A DNA stretch of 64,000 bases from Neptunicoccus sediminis (GTDB lineage Bacteria > Pseudomonadota > Alphaproteobacteria > Rhodobacterales > Rhodobacteraceae). The notes under the pieces are model-generated. The model searched no databases and was not told where the DNA came from. It saw only the letters and a list, made by a program, of their open reading frames with translations. The stretch lies in NCBI RefSeq assembly GCF_001719615.1, contig NZ_MDVX01000001.1:248001-312000 (forward strand). The letters are read 5' to 3'. The position numbers and the translations under genes were made by a program. Positions 28,151-37,244 of the stretch are shown in pieces (position 1 is the first letter of the stretch; every line of letters begins with the position of its first letter).

Positions 28151-28537
28151 TTAGCCCATGGTTTCGGTGCAGTGGCGGCGAAAGGCGCGTTTCAGCATAT
28201 CAAGTTCAGCCCGCAACAGTTCGATTTCCGCCCGCAGGTCTTCTTCCAGCGGTTCGCCGGTGATGATAGAGAACCTGTCGAGAATGACGGTATCCCCCTC
28301 GGCCACCAACAGGAATGTTTGCACCCCGTCCGTCAGCAGTTCTGCCGGAATGGTCGCAGTCACTTCCCAATTGTCCCCGTCAGTGCCAATCGGTTCGACC
28401 GTGACAGAGCCGACAACGCTGCCCAGATGCAGCATTTCCAGCGCGGGCGTGGGATTGCCCTTACCCTTGGCCCGCATCAAACCGGTGTATTTTCCACCGA
28501 CGATCTGTTTCTTGTTCAGCAGGAATTTCTTGGCCAT
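28151..28537 (-). CDS. Conserved protein of unknown function
   Basis: A 128-residue protein I cannot place. It begins MAKKFLLNKKQIVGGKYTGL, a basic N-terminus. Residues 30-95 look beta-rich, with alternating hydrophobics (SVTVEPIG, FLLVAEGDTVILDRFSI). The last 35 residues form an acidic-basic coiled-coil-like helix (LRAEIELLRAELDMLKRAF). There is no signal peptide. A strong GGGGG ribosome site lies before ATG 28537. It follows the DUF6478-type gene by nine bases, so they are probably co-translated partners. It could be a small structural or adaptor protein. Confidence 0.65.
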   Translation of the reverse strand: MAKKFLLNKKQIVGGKYTGLMRAKGKGNPTPALEMLHLGSVVGSVTVEPIGTDGDNWEVTATIPAELLTDGVQTFLLVAEGDTVILDRFSIITGEPLEEDLRAEIELLRAELDMLKRAFRRHCTETMG

Positions 28538-28546
28538 ACCGCCCCC

Positions 28547-29320
28547 TTAAATCGACGCGCGCGGACGCCGGATCATTGTCACGTCGCGGATTGTTACCTC
28601 GTTCATGGACGGCCCCTCAAAGATCAGGTCCACCCACATGCTGTCGCCGCGATCTTCGTTGAACTGGGTGTAATAAAGGTCGAATTCCACATAGAAATTC
28701 TGCCCGCCCATATCCAGCTCCCGCACGATCTGTTCGGTATTCGGACCGTGGCGGATATTCAGCCGCGCAAACATTTCCTGCGGCCGTTCACTTTCAATCC
28801 GCATATCCAGCCGCAGAATATGGCTGCGCTTCAATCCGTTGAGCGCTTCAGCAGGCATCTCCACCGCAAGGGACAGAAAAGAGCCGTCGAAATTGAACAC
28901 ATCCATGCGCAGCCCGAAAGGGGCGAAATCTTCCGCGCTGGTGTTGCGGACCTGCCGGAAGGCCAGTTCGGACTGGTTGCAATCGTGAAATATGGTAACT
29001 TCGTCACCGATCTTTTGTTTGCTGCCCACCGCTGCCAGACCCGAAGGATAAACCGGACCCGCCCAAGCCTGTGGCCGATAGGCCCATTCCGTGCGGGGTG
29101 GTTTGCGAATGGCGTTCGATCCGATGACCGGCAGGGTCAGGCGCGACACGGCCACGTGGTTGATACGGTCGATCAACCGGCGCGCCTGATTTGCCTTTTT
29201 GCGCAGGCCACGCAGATCGGACAGGGGCATGTCCTGCACCAATCCACTATGCGCCCGCCAGAAGCGCAGGCTTTGCCGGTGCCGCGTCTCTTCCAGAAAT
29301 TTTTTCAATCGTTCTAACAT
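28547..29320 (-). CDS. DUF6478-like conserved hypothetical protein
   Basis: A 257-residue protein resembling the Rhodobacterales hypothetical family DUF6478; the match is from memory of the family. The N-terminal 60 residues are helical and basic (MLERLKKFLEETRHRQSLRF). A larger region (about 85-250) looks like a beta-sandwich with carbohydrate-binding character (WAGPVYPSGL, NFYVEFDLYYTQFNEDRGDSMW). No membrane segment or signal peptide is seen. It lies just upstream of the 128-residue unknown gene. Function is unknown; polysaccharide recognition is speculation from strand pattern. Confidence 0.65.
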   Translation of the reverse strand: MLERLKKFLEETRHRQSLRFWRAHSGLVQDMPLSDLRGLRKKANQARRLIDRINHVAVSRLTLPVIGSNAIRKPPRTEWAYRPQAWAGPVYPSGLAAVGSKQKIGDEVTIFHDCNQSELAFRQVRNTSAEDFAPFGLRMDVFNFDGSFLSLAVEMPAEALNGLKRSHILRLDMRIESERPQEMFARLNIRHGPNTEQIVRELDMGGQNFYVEFDLYYTQFNEDRGDSMWVDLIFEGPSMNEVTIRDVTMIRRPRASI

Positions 29321-29463
29321 GCCGTTTCGTTACACTGGCTGGGACAGACTTGGAAGGTTCATGACTCCGGTGTTAGCCGCAATAGTGCCAATTTGGAAAC
29401 AATTCGTTGACTGTCGCATATTTCCGCGAATCCCGTTAAATATGCACAGGTTTCGTCATCGGC

Positions 29464-30099
29464 TCAGTTCAGGGATTTGATCCGGCGGGCGATCTCTTCC
29501 ATCTGGGAGAAAACCTCTCCGTCGGGCATCAGACTGTCGACGAAATTCACCACCGAAACCGAAACCAGCCGGTCTGATACCACAAAGAACACGCGCCATT
29601 GTTCGGCGGTCGTATCGGGAATGACCGGCCCGTCTGCATCCCGTGTGTGGACGTAAAGGATGCCGTCCTCCTGCATGGTCCCCAGAATGCTCAGACGGTC
29701 CGGATTGCCCTCACGGCTTAGCGCAGCGCGGCCCTTTTCAGACTGGAAATAACCTTCAAGATCCTGTTCTGCGATCGCCTTCTGAATGCCAGTTTCTGCC
29801 AGAACGTTGATAATTACCAATCCCTTAGCGCGGTTTTCAGGTTTGCCGATGTCACAAGGGCCCATCACCACAAACGCCCCGCTGGACGAACTGCGGCTTT
29901 GTTTTTCGTTAAAGCAATACCCCGCTGCACGACCCAGAGTCACCGATTGACCGGCGACCTTCACAACCTTCGTATCTTGCGGCACCTCAGAGGCAGAGGC
30001 CGACACCCCGAACTCCGGCGCATTTACGCAGCCTGCAAGAAGCACAGCCACAAGACAGGCAAAACCAAGACGCATTCGGGACAGGCAGTTGATTGTCAC
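29464..30099 (-). CDS. Putative lipoprotein
   Basis: A 211-residue exported lipoprotein. The signal sequence ends in the lipobox LLAGC (Cys at about 24), so it should be acylated and sorted to a membrane. The mature part has cysteines in GYCFNEKQS and MGPCDIGKP that may pair, then an alpha/beta region ending in a basic helix. I chose GTG 30099 because AGAGGG lies eight bases upstream; ATG 30075 has none, though it would still give a lipobox. It is divergent from the CPBP protease (65-bp gap). The family is not recognised. Confidence 0.7.
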   Translation of the reverse strand: MTINCLSRMRLGFACLVAVLLAGCVNAPEFGVSASASEVPQDTKVVKVAGQSVTLGRAAGYCFNEKQSRSSSSGAFVVMGPCDIGKPENRAKGLVIINVLAETGIQKAIAEQDLEGYFQSEKGRAALSREGNPDRLSILGTMQEDGILYVHTRDADGPVIPDTTAEQWRVFFVVSDRLVSVSVVNFVDSLMPDGEVFSQMEEIARRIKSLN

Positions 30100-30164
30100 T
30101 ATGTCACCCTCTAAACCACGCACCACAGCAGGATCGCTTTGGTACCGGCGGAGGAATACAGCAG

Positions 30165-31088
30165 ATGCTGCCACAAATGAACGATAAATTTGACGCATTC
30201 ATCGCACCCGCCCGCGAGCACCGGGGCGGGTTGTTGTTTTTGGGCGCGGTTTTGTTCCTGCTGCTGGCCTATACCGAGATCACCTTCGGACTGGTCGCCC
30301 TGTTCAGCATCGGGCTGTCTGTGACACAGAACATCCCCCTTGCAGAGTCGATGGGAACGGTTTCCGCCCATGTGTCGAAACCTGAAACGCCGGTTGCGAT
30401 GATCGGGGTTTTGCTGACTTTCGTCGCAATGCTTGCCGCGGTCTGGCTGACGGTCGGATTGTTTCGCGGCCAGTCTATCGGCACGCTTTTGGGCAGGGGC
30501 GGGGTGCTACGCAATTTTCTTCTGGCCTGCATGATCGTGGCGCCGTTTCAGGCAATCGCGTTCACACTGGCGCTGGGCAGCGGTGAAGCCGTGCCAAACC
30601 TGCCTCTGTCAAACTGGGTGTTGTGGATGCTGCCCGCCCTGCCGTTGCTGTTGATACAGGTCTCGGCCGAAGAGCTGGTGTTTCGCGGCTATCTGCTACA
30701 GGAATTTGCAACGCGGTTTCAGAACCGCTGGATCTGGCTGGTGTTACCGTCACTTGTCTTTGGCAGCCTGCATTTCGACCCCACCCGCTTTGGCACCAAC
30801 AGTCTGTTGATTGTGGCCGCCACAACCCTGTTCGGGGTGATTGCTGCGGATGTGACAGTGCGCACCGGAAACCTTGGCGCGGCCATCGGTCTGCATCTGA
30901 TGAACAACTTTCTGGCGATGATGTTGGTGTCGATGGACGGGACGCTGAACGGATTATCCCTGTTCGTGACCCGCATTCACGTCTCGGATCACGAAGCTGT
31001 GCGCCAGCTGCTGCTCATGGACATCGCGGCTTTGCTGGTTATTTACGGCTGCTACCTGCTGGTGATGCGCTGGCGGGAGCGGCGGTGA
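30165..31088 (+). CDS. CPBP family intramembrane glutamic endopeptidase
   Basis: A 307-residue polytopic membrane protein of the CPBP/ABI (Rce1-like) family. The catalytic signature E169-E170-x3-R174 (SAEELVFRGYLLQEF) is followed by the second motif FGSLHF with H203 and a third block around LHLMNNFL, all in predicted membrane helices. Members cleave near-membrane peptides or prenylated ends; bacterial substrates are mostly unknown. GGAGGA at 30150-30155 supports ATG 30165. It is transcribed away from the lipoprotein gene and ends directly before the accD promoter. Confidence 0.88.
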   Translation: MLPQMNDKFDAFIAPAREHRGGLLFLGAVLFLLLAYTEITFGLVALFSIGLSVTQNIPLAESMGTVSAHVSKPETPVAMIGVLLTFVAMLAAVWLTVGLFRGQSIGTLLGRGGVLRNFLLACMIVAPFQAIAFTLALGSGEAVPNLPLSNWVLWMLPALPLLLIQVSAEELVFRGYLLQEFATRFQNRWIWLVLPSLVFGSLHFDPTRFGTNSLLIVAATTLFGVIAADVTVRTGNLGAAIGLHLMNNFLAMMLVSMDGTLNGLSLFVTRIHVSDHEAVRQLLLMDIAALLVIYGCYLLVMRWRERR

Positions 31089-31117
31089 TTGCATTCGCTG
31101 CGCTGCGGAATTAAATA
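31089..31117 (+). promoter_or_regulatory. Promoter of accD-folC
   Basis: TTGCAT (31089-31094), a 17-bp spacer and TAAATA (31112-31117) lie about 30 bp before the accD ATG, and AGGA sits seven bases before that start. Good spacing and position between the CPBP stop and accD. Confidence 0.5.
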
Positions 31118-31145
31118 GGGGCAACAGTTAAATCAGGACACACCC

Positions 31146-32069
31146 ATGAACTGGATTTCGAACTACGTTCGCCCGAAGATCAATTCCCTGTTTTCCCGCC
31201 GCGAGGTGCCGGACAATCTGTGGACCAAATGCCCCGAGTGCGACACAATGCTGTTCCACCGCGAACTGGCAGACGGGCTGAACGTATGCTCCAATTGTGA
31301 TCACCATATGCTGATCACCCCCCGTGACCGTTTTCACGCCCTTTATGACGGCGGCCTGTTCACCGAGGTTGAGGTGCCAGAGCCGAACGCAGACCCGCTG
31401 GGGTTCCGCGACCAGAAAAAATATCCCGAACGGATGAAAGCGGCGCAAAAGCAGACTGGCGAGAAAGAAGCCATGCTGGTTGCAGAGGGCAAGATGGGGC
31501 GCACCCATGTTGTTACCGCGGGACAGGACTTTTCCTTCATGGGCGGTTCTATGGGCATGTATGTCGGCAACGCAATTATCGCCGCTGCCGAACGTGCGGT
31601 GAAAAAGAAATGCCCGATGATCCTGTTTTCTGCCGCCGGTGGTGCGCGGATGCAGGAGGGTATTCTCTCGCTGATGCAAATGCCCCGCACCACGGTTGCC
31701 GTGCAAATGCTCAAAGAGGCGGGACTTCCCTATATCGTCGTGCTGACCCATCCGACCACAGGCGGTGTGACCGCCAGTTATGCCATGCTCGGGGATGTGC
31801 AAATCGCAGAACCGAACGCCCTGATCTGTTTCGCCGGTCCCCGTGTGATCGAACAGACCATTCGTGAAAAGCTGCCCGAAGGCTTTCAGCGGGCAGAATA
31901 TTTGCTGGATCACGGCATGCTGGACCGCGTCACCCACCGCAAGGATATGCGGGATGAACTGATCTCCATTGTGCGGATGTTGACAAAGCAGACCCCTCCG
32001 GTTGCTGCCGACCTGCCCGCGCCTGCGTCCGAACGTAAGGAAGCGGCGAAAGAGGATTCAACCACGTGA
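31146..32069 (+). CDS. accD: Acetyl-CoA carboxylase carboxyltransferase subunit beta
   Basis: A 307-residue beta subunit of the carboxyltransferase that forms malonyl-CoA for fatty-acid synthesis. The N-terminal zinc ribbon is CPECDTMLFHRELADGLNVC split as Cys pairs (CPEC and CSNC). The crotonase-fold core holds FSAAGGARMQEGILSLMQM, THPTTGGVTASYAMLGD and FAGPRVIEQTIREKLPEGFQ. It pairs with AccA, not seen here. Its stop overlaps the folC GTG start, the accD-folC arrangement known from many proteobacteria. Confidence 0.97.
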   Translation: MNWISNYVRPKINSLFSRREVPDNLWTKCPECDTMLFHRELADGLNVCSNCDHHMLITPRDRFHALYDGGLFTEVEVPEPNADPLGFRDQKKYPERMKAAQKQTGEKEAMLVAEGKMGRTHVVTAGQDFSFMGGSMGMYVGNAIIAAAERAVKKKCPMILFSAAGGARMQEGILSLMQMPRTTVAVQMLKEAGLPYIVVLTHPTTGGVTASYAMLGDVQIAEPNALICFAGPRVIEQTIREKLPEGFQRAEYLLDHGMLDRVTHRKDMRDELISIVRMLTKQTPPVAADLPAPASERKEAAKEDSTT

Positions 32070-33352
32070 CATCACTGGCACAGACGGCCCATAGCGACAT
32101 TGTGCTTGACCGCCTGATGTCGCTTCACCCCAAGATTATTGACCTGACGCTGGAGCGCATGACCCGTCTTCTCGATGCGCTGGGCAACCCCGAACGCCAT
32201 TTGCCGCCGGTGATCCATGTTGCCGGTACGAACGGCAAGGGCTCGACCCAGGCGATGATCCGTGCCGGACTGGAGGCGCAAGGCAGCGCGGTTCATGCCT
32301 ATACCTCGCCCCATCTTGCGCGGTTCCACGAACGGATTCGTGTCGCAGGGGAGCTGATCAGCGAGGAAGACCTGATCAAAGCGCTGGAGGCTTGCGAAAC
32401 AGCCAATGGTGACACGCCGATCACCTATTTTGAAATCACCACCTGCGCCGCACTGCTGGCTTTTGCCAATACACCGGCAGATTACACCTTGTTAGAGGTC
32501 GGACTGGGCGGTCGGCTCGACGCGACCAATGTGATCGACAAGCCCGAGATCTGTGTGATCACGCCGGTTTCCATCGACCACGAACAATACCTCGGTGATA
32601 CGCTGGGCAAAATCGCCTTTGAAAAGGCTGGCATTCTCAAGCGGAACACGTTCGGCGTGATCGGCCCGCAAGAGGATGAAGCCCTCGAAGTGATCGAACG
32701 ACAAGCTGCCAAAGTAGGCGCGACCCTTAAGATACATGGCCAGCACTGGCATGTCTGGGAAGAAAACGGCCGTCTGCTTTATCAGGATGAGAACGGGTTG
32801 TGGGACTTGCCCATGCCCGCCCTGATCGGCAGCCATCAGATGCAAAACGCCGGTGCCGCCCTTGCCACATTGCGTATCCTCGGGGTGTCCGAAGAGGCGG
32901 CGGCGGATGCGATGACAAAAGCCACATGGCCTGCCCGCTTGCAACATTTGCGCAATGGCCCGCTGGTAGAGGCCGCAGGGGAATGCGAACTCTGGCTAGA
33001 CGGCGGGCATAACCCTGCTGCGGGCAAGGCACTGGCAGAGGCGTTGGATCGCCTGCCGCAACGTCCGCTGCACTTGATCACCGGCATGTTGAACACGAAG
33101 GATGCCGCTGGCTACTTGCGACCGCTTGCACAGAAAGCTGTCACCCTGCACGGCGTCACCATTCCGGGCGAAGCCGCCACGCTGAGCGCGGAAGACACCG
33201 TTCAGGCTGCCCGCTCGGTCGGTCTGGATGCAGAGGTGGCCGGCTCGGTTCAAGAAGCCATTGAGACCATTAAATCCCGCGACGCTGCGGCCCGTATCCT
33301 GATTTGCGGATCACTGTATCTTGCGGGACGGATCTTGCGGGAAAACGACTAA
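32066..33352 (+). CDS. folC: Bifunctional folylpolyglutamate synthase/dihydrofolate synthase
   Basis: A 428-residue Mur-ligase-fold enzyme that adds glutamate to dihydropteroate and folates. The P-loop is HVAGTNGKGSTQAM near residue 52. Family motifs continue with YTSPHLARFHERIRV, EVGLGGRLDATN, TPVSIDHEQYLGDTLGKIA and the C-terminal LDGGHNPAAGKALAE. It starts at GTG 32066 inside the accD stop (GTGA), so it depends on accD translation. A repeat-like palindrome and then a strong terminator follow. Confidence 0.96.
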   Translation: MTSLAQTAHSDIVLDRLMSLHPKIIDLTLERMTRLLDALGNPERHLPPVIHVAGTNGKGSTQAMIRAGLEAQGSAVHAYTSPHLARFHERIRVAGELISEEDLIKALEACETANGDTPITYFEITTCAALLAFANTPADYTLLEVGLGGRLDATNVIDKPEICVITPVSIDHEQYLGDTLGKIAFEKAGILKRNTFGVIGPQEDEALEVIERQAAKVGATLKIHGQHWHVWEENGRLLYQDENGLWDLPMPALIGSHQMQNAGAALATLRILGVSEEAAADAMTKATWPARLQHLRNGPLVEAAGECELWLDGGHNPAAGKALAEALDRLPQRPLHLITGMLNTKDAAGYLRPLAQKAVTLHGVTIPGEAATLSAEDTVQAARSVGLDAEVAGSVQEAIETIKSRDAAARILICGSLYLAGRILREND

Positions 33353-33355
33353 GGC

Positions 33356-33420
33356 CTTCTTCTGGCGGTCAATATCCCCGCCGGAGGCCAAATTCCCTGC
33401 GCTCCGCGCGGGGATATTTT
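33356..33420. repeat. Intergenic repeat copy B: CTTCTTCTGGCG / ATATCCC with long palindrome
   Basis: It starts with the same CTTCTTCTGGCG (33356-33367) and ATATCCC spaced by four bases as copy A at 10064. Here AATATCCCCGC (33371-33381) pairs with GCGGGGATATT (33408-33418), an 11-bp perfect stem around a 26-nt GC-rich loop. It lies just after folC and before a classical terminator, so it is not needed as a sole terminator. Confidence 0.6.
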
Positions 33421-33432
33421 CAGAAAATGGAG

Positions 33433-33469
33433 AACGCCACGGACTGTACGACAGGCCGTGGCGTTTTTT
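33433..33469 (+). terminator. Rho-independent terminator of folC
   Basis: AACGCCACGG (33433-33442) pairs with CCGTGGCGTT (33456-33465), with a nested CTGT/ACAG pair in the loop, followed by six T (33464-33469). It faces accD-folC. The stem may also slow minus-strand transcripts from trxA, which lack a T tract here. Confidence 0.85.
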
Positions 33470-33481
33470 ATGCGGTAGAGA

Positions 33482-33802
33482 TTAGATGCTTTCGTTGATC
33501 CAGCCTTGCAACGCGGCTTTCGGGGCTGCGCCGGTTTTGTTGGATACAACTGCGCCGTCTTTGAACAGGAACAGGGCAGGGATGCCGCGCACGCCGAGTT
33601 GCGCAGGGGAGCTGGGGTTTTCGTCAACGTTTACTTTGACGATCTTAACCTTGCCTGCCAGTTCGTCGGACAGTTCTTCCAGTGCCGGACCGATTTGTTT
33701 ACACGGACCGCACCATTCGGCCCAGAAATCCACCACAACGGGCAGATCGGCGTTGGTGACTTCCGCTTCAAAAGTCGCGTCTGTTACAGCTACAGTTGCC
33801 AT
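33482..33802 (-). CDS. trxA: Thioredoxin
   Basis: A 106-residue thioredoxin. The active site W30-C31-G-P-C34-K sits in the canonical [19 protein letters not shown]. The cis-Pro loop is [13 protein letters not shown] and the C-terminal helix [11 protein letters not shown]. It reduces ribonucleotide reductase and other cytoplasmic disulfides. GGAG lies nine bases before ATG 33802. It is downstream of addA with a 61-bp gap, a neighbourhood I recall as conserved in alphaproteobacteria. Confidence 0.97.
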   Translation of the reverse strand: MATVAVTDATFEAEVTNADLPVVVDFWAEWCGPCKQIGPALEELSDELAGKVKIVKVNVDENPSSPAQLGVRGIPALFLFKDGAVVSNKTGAAPKAALQGWINESI

Positions 33803-33863
33803 TAATTTTCTCCATAAGGGTATCTGAATGTTACCCGCAACCTATGAACCGGCAGCGGATAGG

Positions 33864-36800
33864 TCAAGCTGTCGCAGCGGTTTGGAACGCATTCCTCACA
33901 ATGTCGTGCGGCACTGTCATGATCTCGCGGCTGACAGTCCAGAGCACGGCAACCTCTACCGTTCGGTCGGGATATATGGCGGATAATGCGTCGTGATAGG
34001 CCGCAAGCTGGCGCAGGATGCCAAGGGGAATTTCTGCGGGGCAGTCCGGCACTGTGGCGTTGGTTTTGAAATCAATCGCCAGCACCCGGTCCGGCGCTAC
34101 GACCAGCCGGTCGATGATCCCCTCCATCCTTTGCCCGCCCAGCGCGGCAAGTGGCGCAGAGACGCCCACCTCGGCCAGAACCGTGTCTTCAAACACATAC
34201 CCCAGTGTAGGATCGTCCAGCACGGCCGCGGCCTCGGCAAAGATATGGTCGAATTCCAGATCCGAGGTTGGCGCTATCGCACCGCTGAGCAGTTGGGCGG
34301 CCTTGGCGCGGCGTGCCTCTGGCGGTGTTTTTGTCAGATGCTCCAGCAACAAGTGCACCTGTGTACCCTTGCGCATGGCGCTGTCCTTATCTGCCCCGTC
34401 GACGCCGCCAAATACGATTTTGTCACCTTCAAATTTAGATGGCGAAAGCACCTCTGCCGCCTGTTTCGGCGCGGGGGGCATGTGGTTCACCCAATCCGGC
34501 AGAGCCGATGTCTTTCGCGGTGTGGTAGCCGGAATTTCCAGCGGGGCATTGCGCCAGTTGTGGAGCACAGACAGACCCGCACCGACGGCTGGAAGCTCGG
34601 CCTGTGTGACCGGCATCCAGTCGCCTTGCTCCATCGCTTCGGCCACCAGATTATACCAGCTTGCGCCTTCCTTACCCCGATCCCCAGCACCCGCCACCAC
34701 CAGCCATTGCTCGGCGCGGGTCAACGCCACATAAAGCAGGCGCATCCGCTCTTGTTCGGCAAAGGTCTTGGCGGCCTCTTTTGCGTCTTTCTGAACCATC
34801 GGGGACATGTCTTCGGGGGATTTCCACAGAAAACCACCCTCTTTCAGTGCCAGTATTTGCGAGGAATCGCTGTTGCCCTTGCGCACTTCGGTATCGGGCA
34901 GGATCACAATCGGCGCTTCCAGACCTTTCGATCCGTGCACCGTCATTACACGGATCTGCCCCGCACCACTGTCCATTTCCCGTTTGATTTCCACTTTTCC
35001 CGCCGCGAACCAGTTCAGGAACCCCGGAAGGCTCGGCGCTTCGAGTTGTTCGTAGCGCATGGCTTGGGACAGGAGTTCGTCGATACCGTCTTCGGCCTCG
35101 GCGCCCAGACGGGCGAGGATGTTTTCACGCCCTTTGTGCAGGGTCAGGATACGTTCGATCAATTCGTAAGGACGCAGGAAATCCGCCTGTTTCAGCACAT
35201 CCCGCAGGATCGCCAGTTGCGCAGGGTAGTGTTTTTCCGCCTCCCGCAAAGCCTGCCACAGGGTTTTGCCCTTTTCACGCGGTTGTGCCACGTGAAACAA
35301 TTCAGCCTCGCTAAAGCCCAGCAGCGGAGAGCGCAGCGCCTCTGCCAGAGACAGATCATCCTCTGGCAGATCGGCAAACTTCAGCAGCGACAGCATATCC
35401 CGCACCGCCAGTTCCTGCCCGACGTCAAGCCTGTCTGCCCCTGCCACAGGCAGATTAAGGGTCTTCAGTTCTTTGATAATGCTGTGAAAAATCGGACGAC
35501 GGCCCTGTACCAAGATCAGAAAATCGCTTGCCCGCACGGGACGGTTCTGACCGGGCAATTCCTGTTTGCTGTCGAGCACATGTTTGATCCACGCGGCAAT
35601 CTGGCGGGCAAGAATGGTCTGGGGATTATCCGGTGCAGGGGTGTCCACAGGTTTATACCACGGGGTATCATCCTTGGTCTTTTCCGCCTCGATGAAAGGC
35701 CACAAATCCACACGCCCCGGCAGGTCAGTTTTGAACGGGCGATGCAGTGCCTTTTTCAAAAAGCCTTCACCGGCGGGGCCTTCAAACACTTTGTCCACCA
35801 GCCGCAAAATCGGTTCGCTGGAGCGGAAGGAATAGGATAGTTCCACTTCTTCCAGCCGGTTCTGCACGGCTTCCAGACGGCTGGAAAACCGTTGGCGCAT
35901 CACGTCGAATTCCGCAGGATCGGCACCTTGAAAGGAATAAATCGACTGTTTCTCATCCCCGACAACGAAAATGGTCCGGTTGGTATCCTTGCCACTGTCA
36001 CCGGAAGTAAATTCATCGGTCAGCAGCTTAACCACGTCCCACTGGCTCGGGCTGGTGTCTTGGGCTTCATCCACCAGAACGTGATCAATGCCGCCGTCGA
36101 GTTTGTACAGCACCCATTCTGCCGCTCGCGAACCGGACAGCAACCGACCCGCCCGTGCGATCAGATCGTCATAGTCAAGCCGCCCTGTCTGGGTTTTCAA
36201 CTGGTCGTAACGCTCTAGAAACGCGGCAGAAAATTCGGCCATCGCCTCGGCCCGTTCGAGCGCAAGCTGGTTCACATAGAGCCAGTAAACCTCTTCCGTG
36301 CGTTCCATAATTTCATTCAGTGCCTGCACCAGTTCGGGGTGGTTTTCGCGGCACGGTTTTTGCGAGGGCAGCTTGTCCAGCTTGGCAGAAAACGGGCCTG
36401 CTTTGGCGCTTGGACCATAAAGCAGCAACCCGCCAGCGCCCTTGAGATAAGACTCTATGCTGGTGGCATTTGCCAGTTGTTCCAGCTTTGGTGCATCGGC
36501 GGTATTGGATTGTTCGGCATTCACCACCCGCGCAGTTTCCAGCAGCACTTCGCGGGTGTCGCGGTCCAGCACATAGGCCAGCATATCAGCGGGGCTTTCG
36601 CTGTTGGCAGCAGGGAATAGGGCGCGCACCGCTTCAATGTCCAGCGCATCCCGTTTGGAGGCGATTTCCGCCAGCAGCGCATCGGGTTCCAGCCCTGACA
36701 TGAACCGTGCCAGACGGTCTACTGCGCTGGTGCCGTCCCCGTCCGCGAGACTTTCCAGAATTTCGGCGCGCATCAGTTTGGCCTGACGGTCCTCCAGCAC

Positions 36801-37244
36801 TTCAAACTGGGGCGAGACTCCGGCCTCTAGCGGGAAACGGCGCAGCAGCTTGTCACAGAAAGAGTGGATCGTCTGGATTTTCAGACCGCCCGGCGTTTCA
36901 AGCGCATTAGCGAACAAGGTGCGGGCCTTGCGCATAGCAACAGGGTCTAATGCTGTGCCTTCGCCCAGTTCGGACAGGGCCTCGCGCAAGGCGTCATCAG
37001 GCATCATCGCCCATTCGCCAAGCCGTTTGAACAGACGGTTCTGCATCTCGGCGGCGGCGGCTTTGGTATAGGTCAGACACAGGATTTTCTGCGGCTGCGT
37101 TCCGTTCAACAGCAGCCGCGCCACGCGGTCGGTCAGCACGCGGGTCTTGCCCGAACCGGCATTGGCCGCCACCCAGGTAGAGGCTTCGGGATCGGCAGCG
37201 CGAACCTGTGCGCGGGTTGCGTCGTTCATCGGTGCTGCGGCCAT
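33864..37244 (-). CDS. addA: Double-strand break repair helicase-nuclease subunit AddA
   Basis: A 1126-residue UvrD-type helicase with a C-terminal nuclease, the RecBCD-equivalent subunit that processes broken DNA ends for recombination. Walker A is WVAANAGSGKTRVLTDRV near residue 25. Further helicase motifs are DHVLVDEAQDTSPSQWDVV, FVVGDEKQSIYSFQGADP and MTVHGSKGLEAPIV. The C-terminal PD-(D/E)XK nuclease shows VLAIDFKTNATVP. ATG 37244 shares its A with the addB stop (TGATG), so translation is coupled. Complete. Confidence 0.96.
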   Translation of the reverse strand: MAAAPMNDATRAQVRAADPEASTWVAANAGSGKTRVLTDRVARLLLNGTQPQKILCLTYTKAAAAEMQNRLFKRLGEWAMMPDDALREALSELGEGTALDPVAMRKARTLFANALETPGGLKIQTIHSFCDKLLRRFPLEAGVSPQFEVLEDRQAKLMRAEILESLADGDGTSAVDRLARFMSGLEPDALLAEIASKRDALDIEAVRALFPAANSESPADMLAYVLDRDTREVLLETARVVNAEQSNTADAPKLEQLANATSIESYLKGAGGLLLYGPSAKAGPFSAKLDKLPSQKPCRENHPELVQALNEIMERTEEVYWLYVNQLALERAEAMAEFSAAFLERYDQLKTQTGRLDYDDLIARAGRLLSGSRAAEWVLYKLDGGIDHVLVDEAQDTSPSQWDVVKLLTDEFTSGDSGKDTNRTIFVVGDEKQSIYSFQGADPAEFDVMRQRFSSRLEAVQNRLEEVELSYSFRSSEPILRLVDKVFEGPAGEGFLKKALHRPFKTDLPGRVDLWPFIEAEKTKDDTPWYKPVDTPAPDNPQTILARQIAAWIKHVLDSKQELPGQNRPVRASDFLILVQGRRPIFHSIIKELKTLNLPVAGADRLDVGQELAVRDMLSLLKFADLPEDDLSLAEALRSPLLGFSEAELFHVAQPREKGKTLWQALREAEKHYPAQLAILRDVLKQADFLRPYELIERILTLHKGRENILARLGAEAEDGIDELLSQAMRYEQLEAPSLPGFLNWFAAGKVEIKREMDSGAGQIRVMTVHGSKGLEAPIVILPDTEVRKGNSDSSQILALKEGGFLWKSPEDMSPMVQKDAKEAAKTFAEQERMRLLYVALTRAEQWLVVAGAGDRGKEGASWYNLVAEAMEQGDWMPVTQAELPAVGAGLSVLHNWRNAPLEIPATTPRKTSALPDWVNHMPPAPKQAAEVLSPSKFEGDKIVFGGVDGADKDSAMRKGTQVHLLLEHLTKTPPEARRAKAAQLLSGAIAPTSDLEFDHIFAEAAAVLDDPTLGYVFEDTVLAEVGVSAPLAALGGQRMEGIIDRLVVAPDRVLAIDFKTNATVPDCPAEIPLGILRQLAAYHDALSAIYPDRTVEVAVLWTVSREIMTVPHDIVRNAFQTAATA

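Noticed and set aside
33993-35840. 615-codon plus-strand open frame opposite addA
   Set aside because: No motif, unnatural composition and no ribosome site; a shadow of addA.
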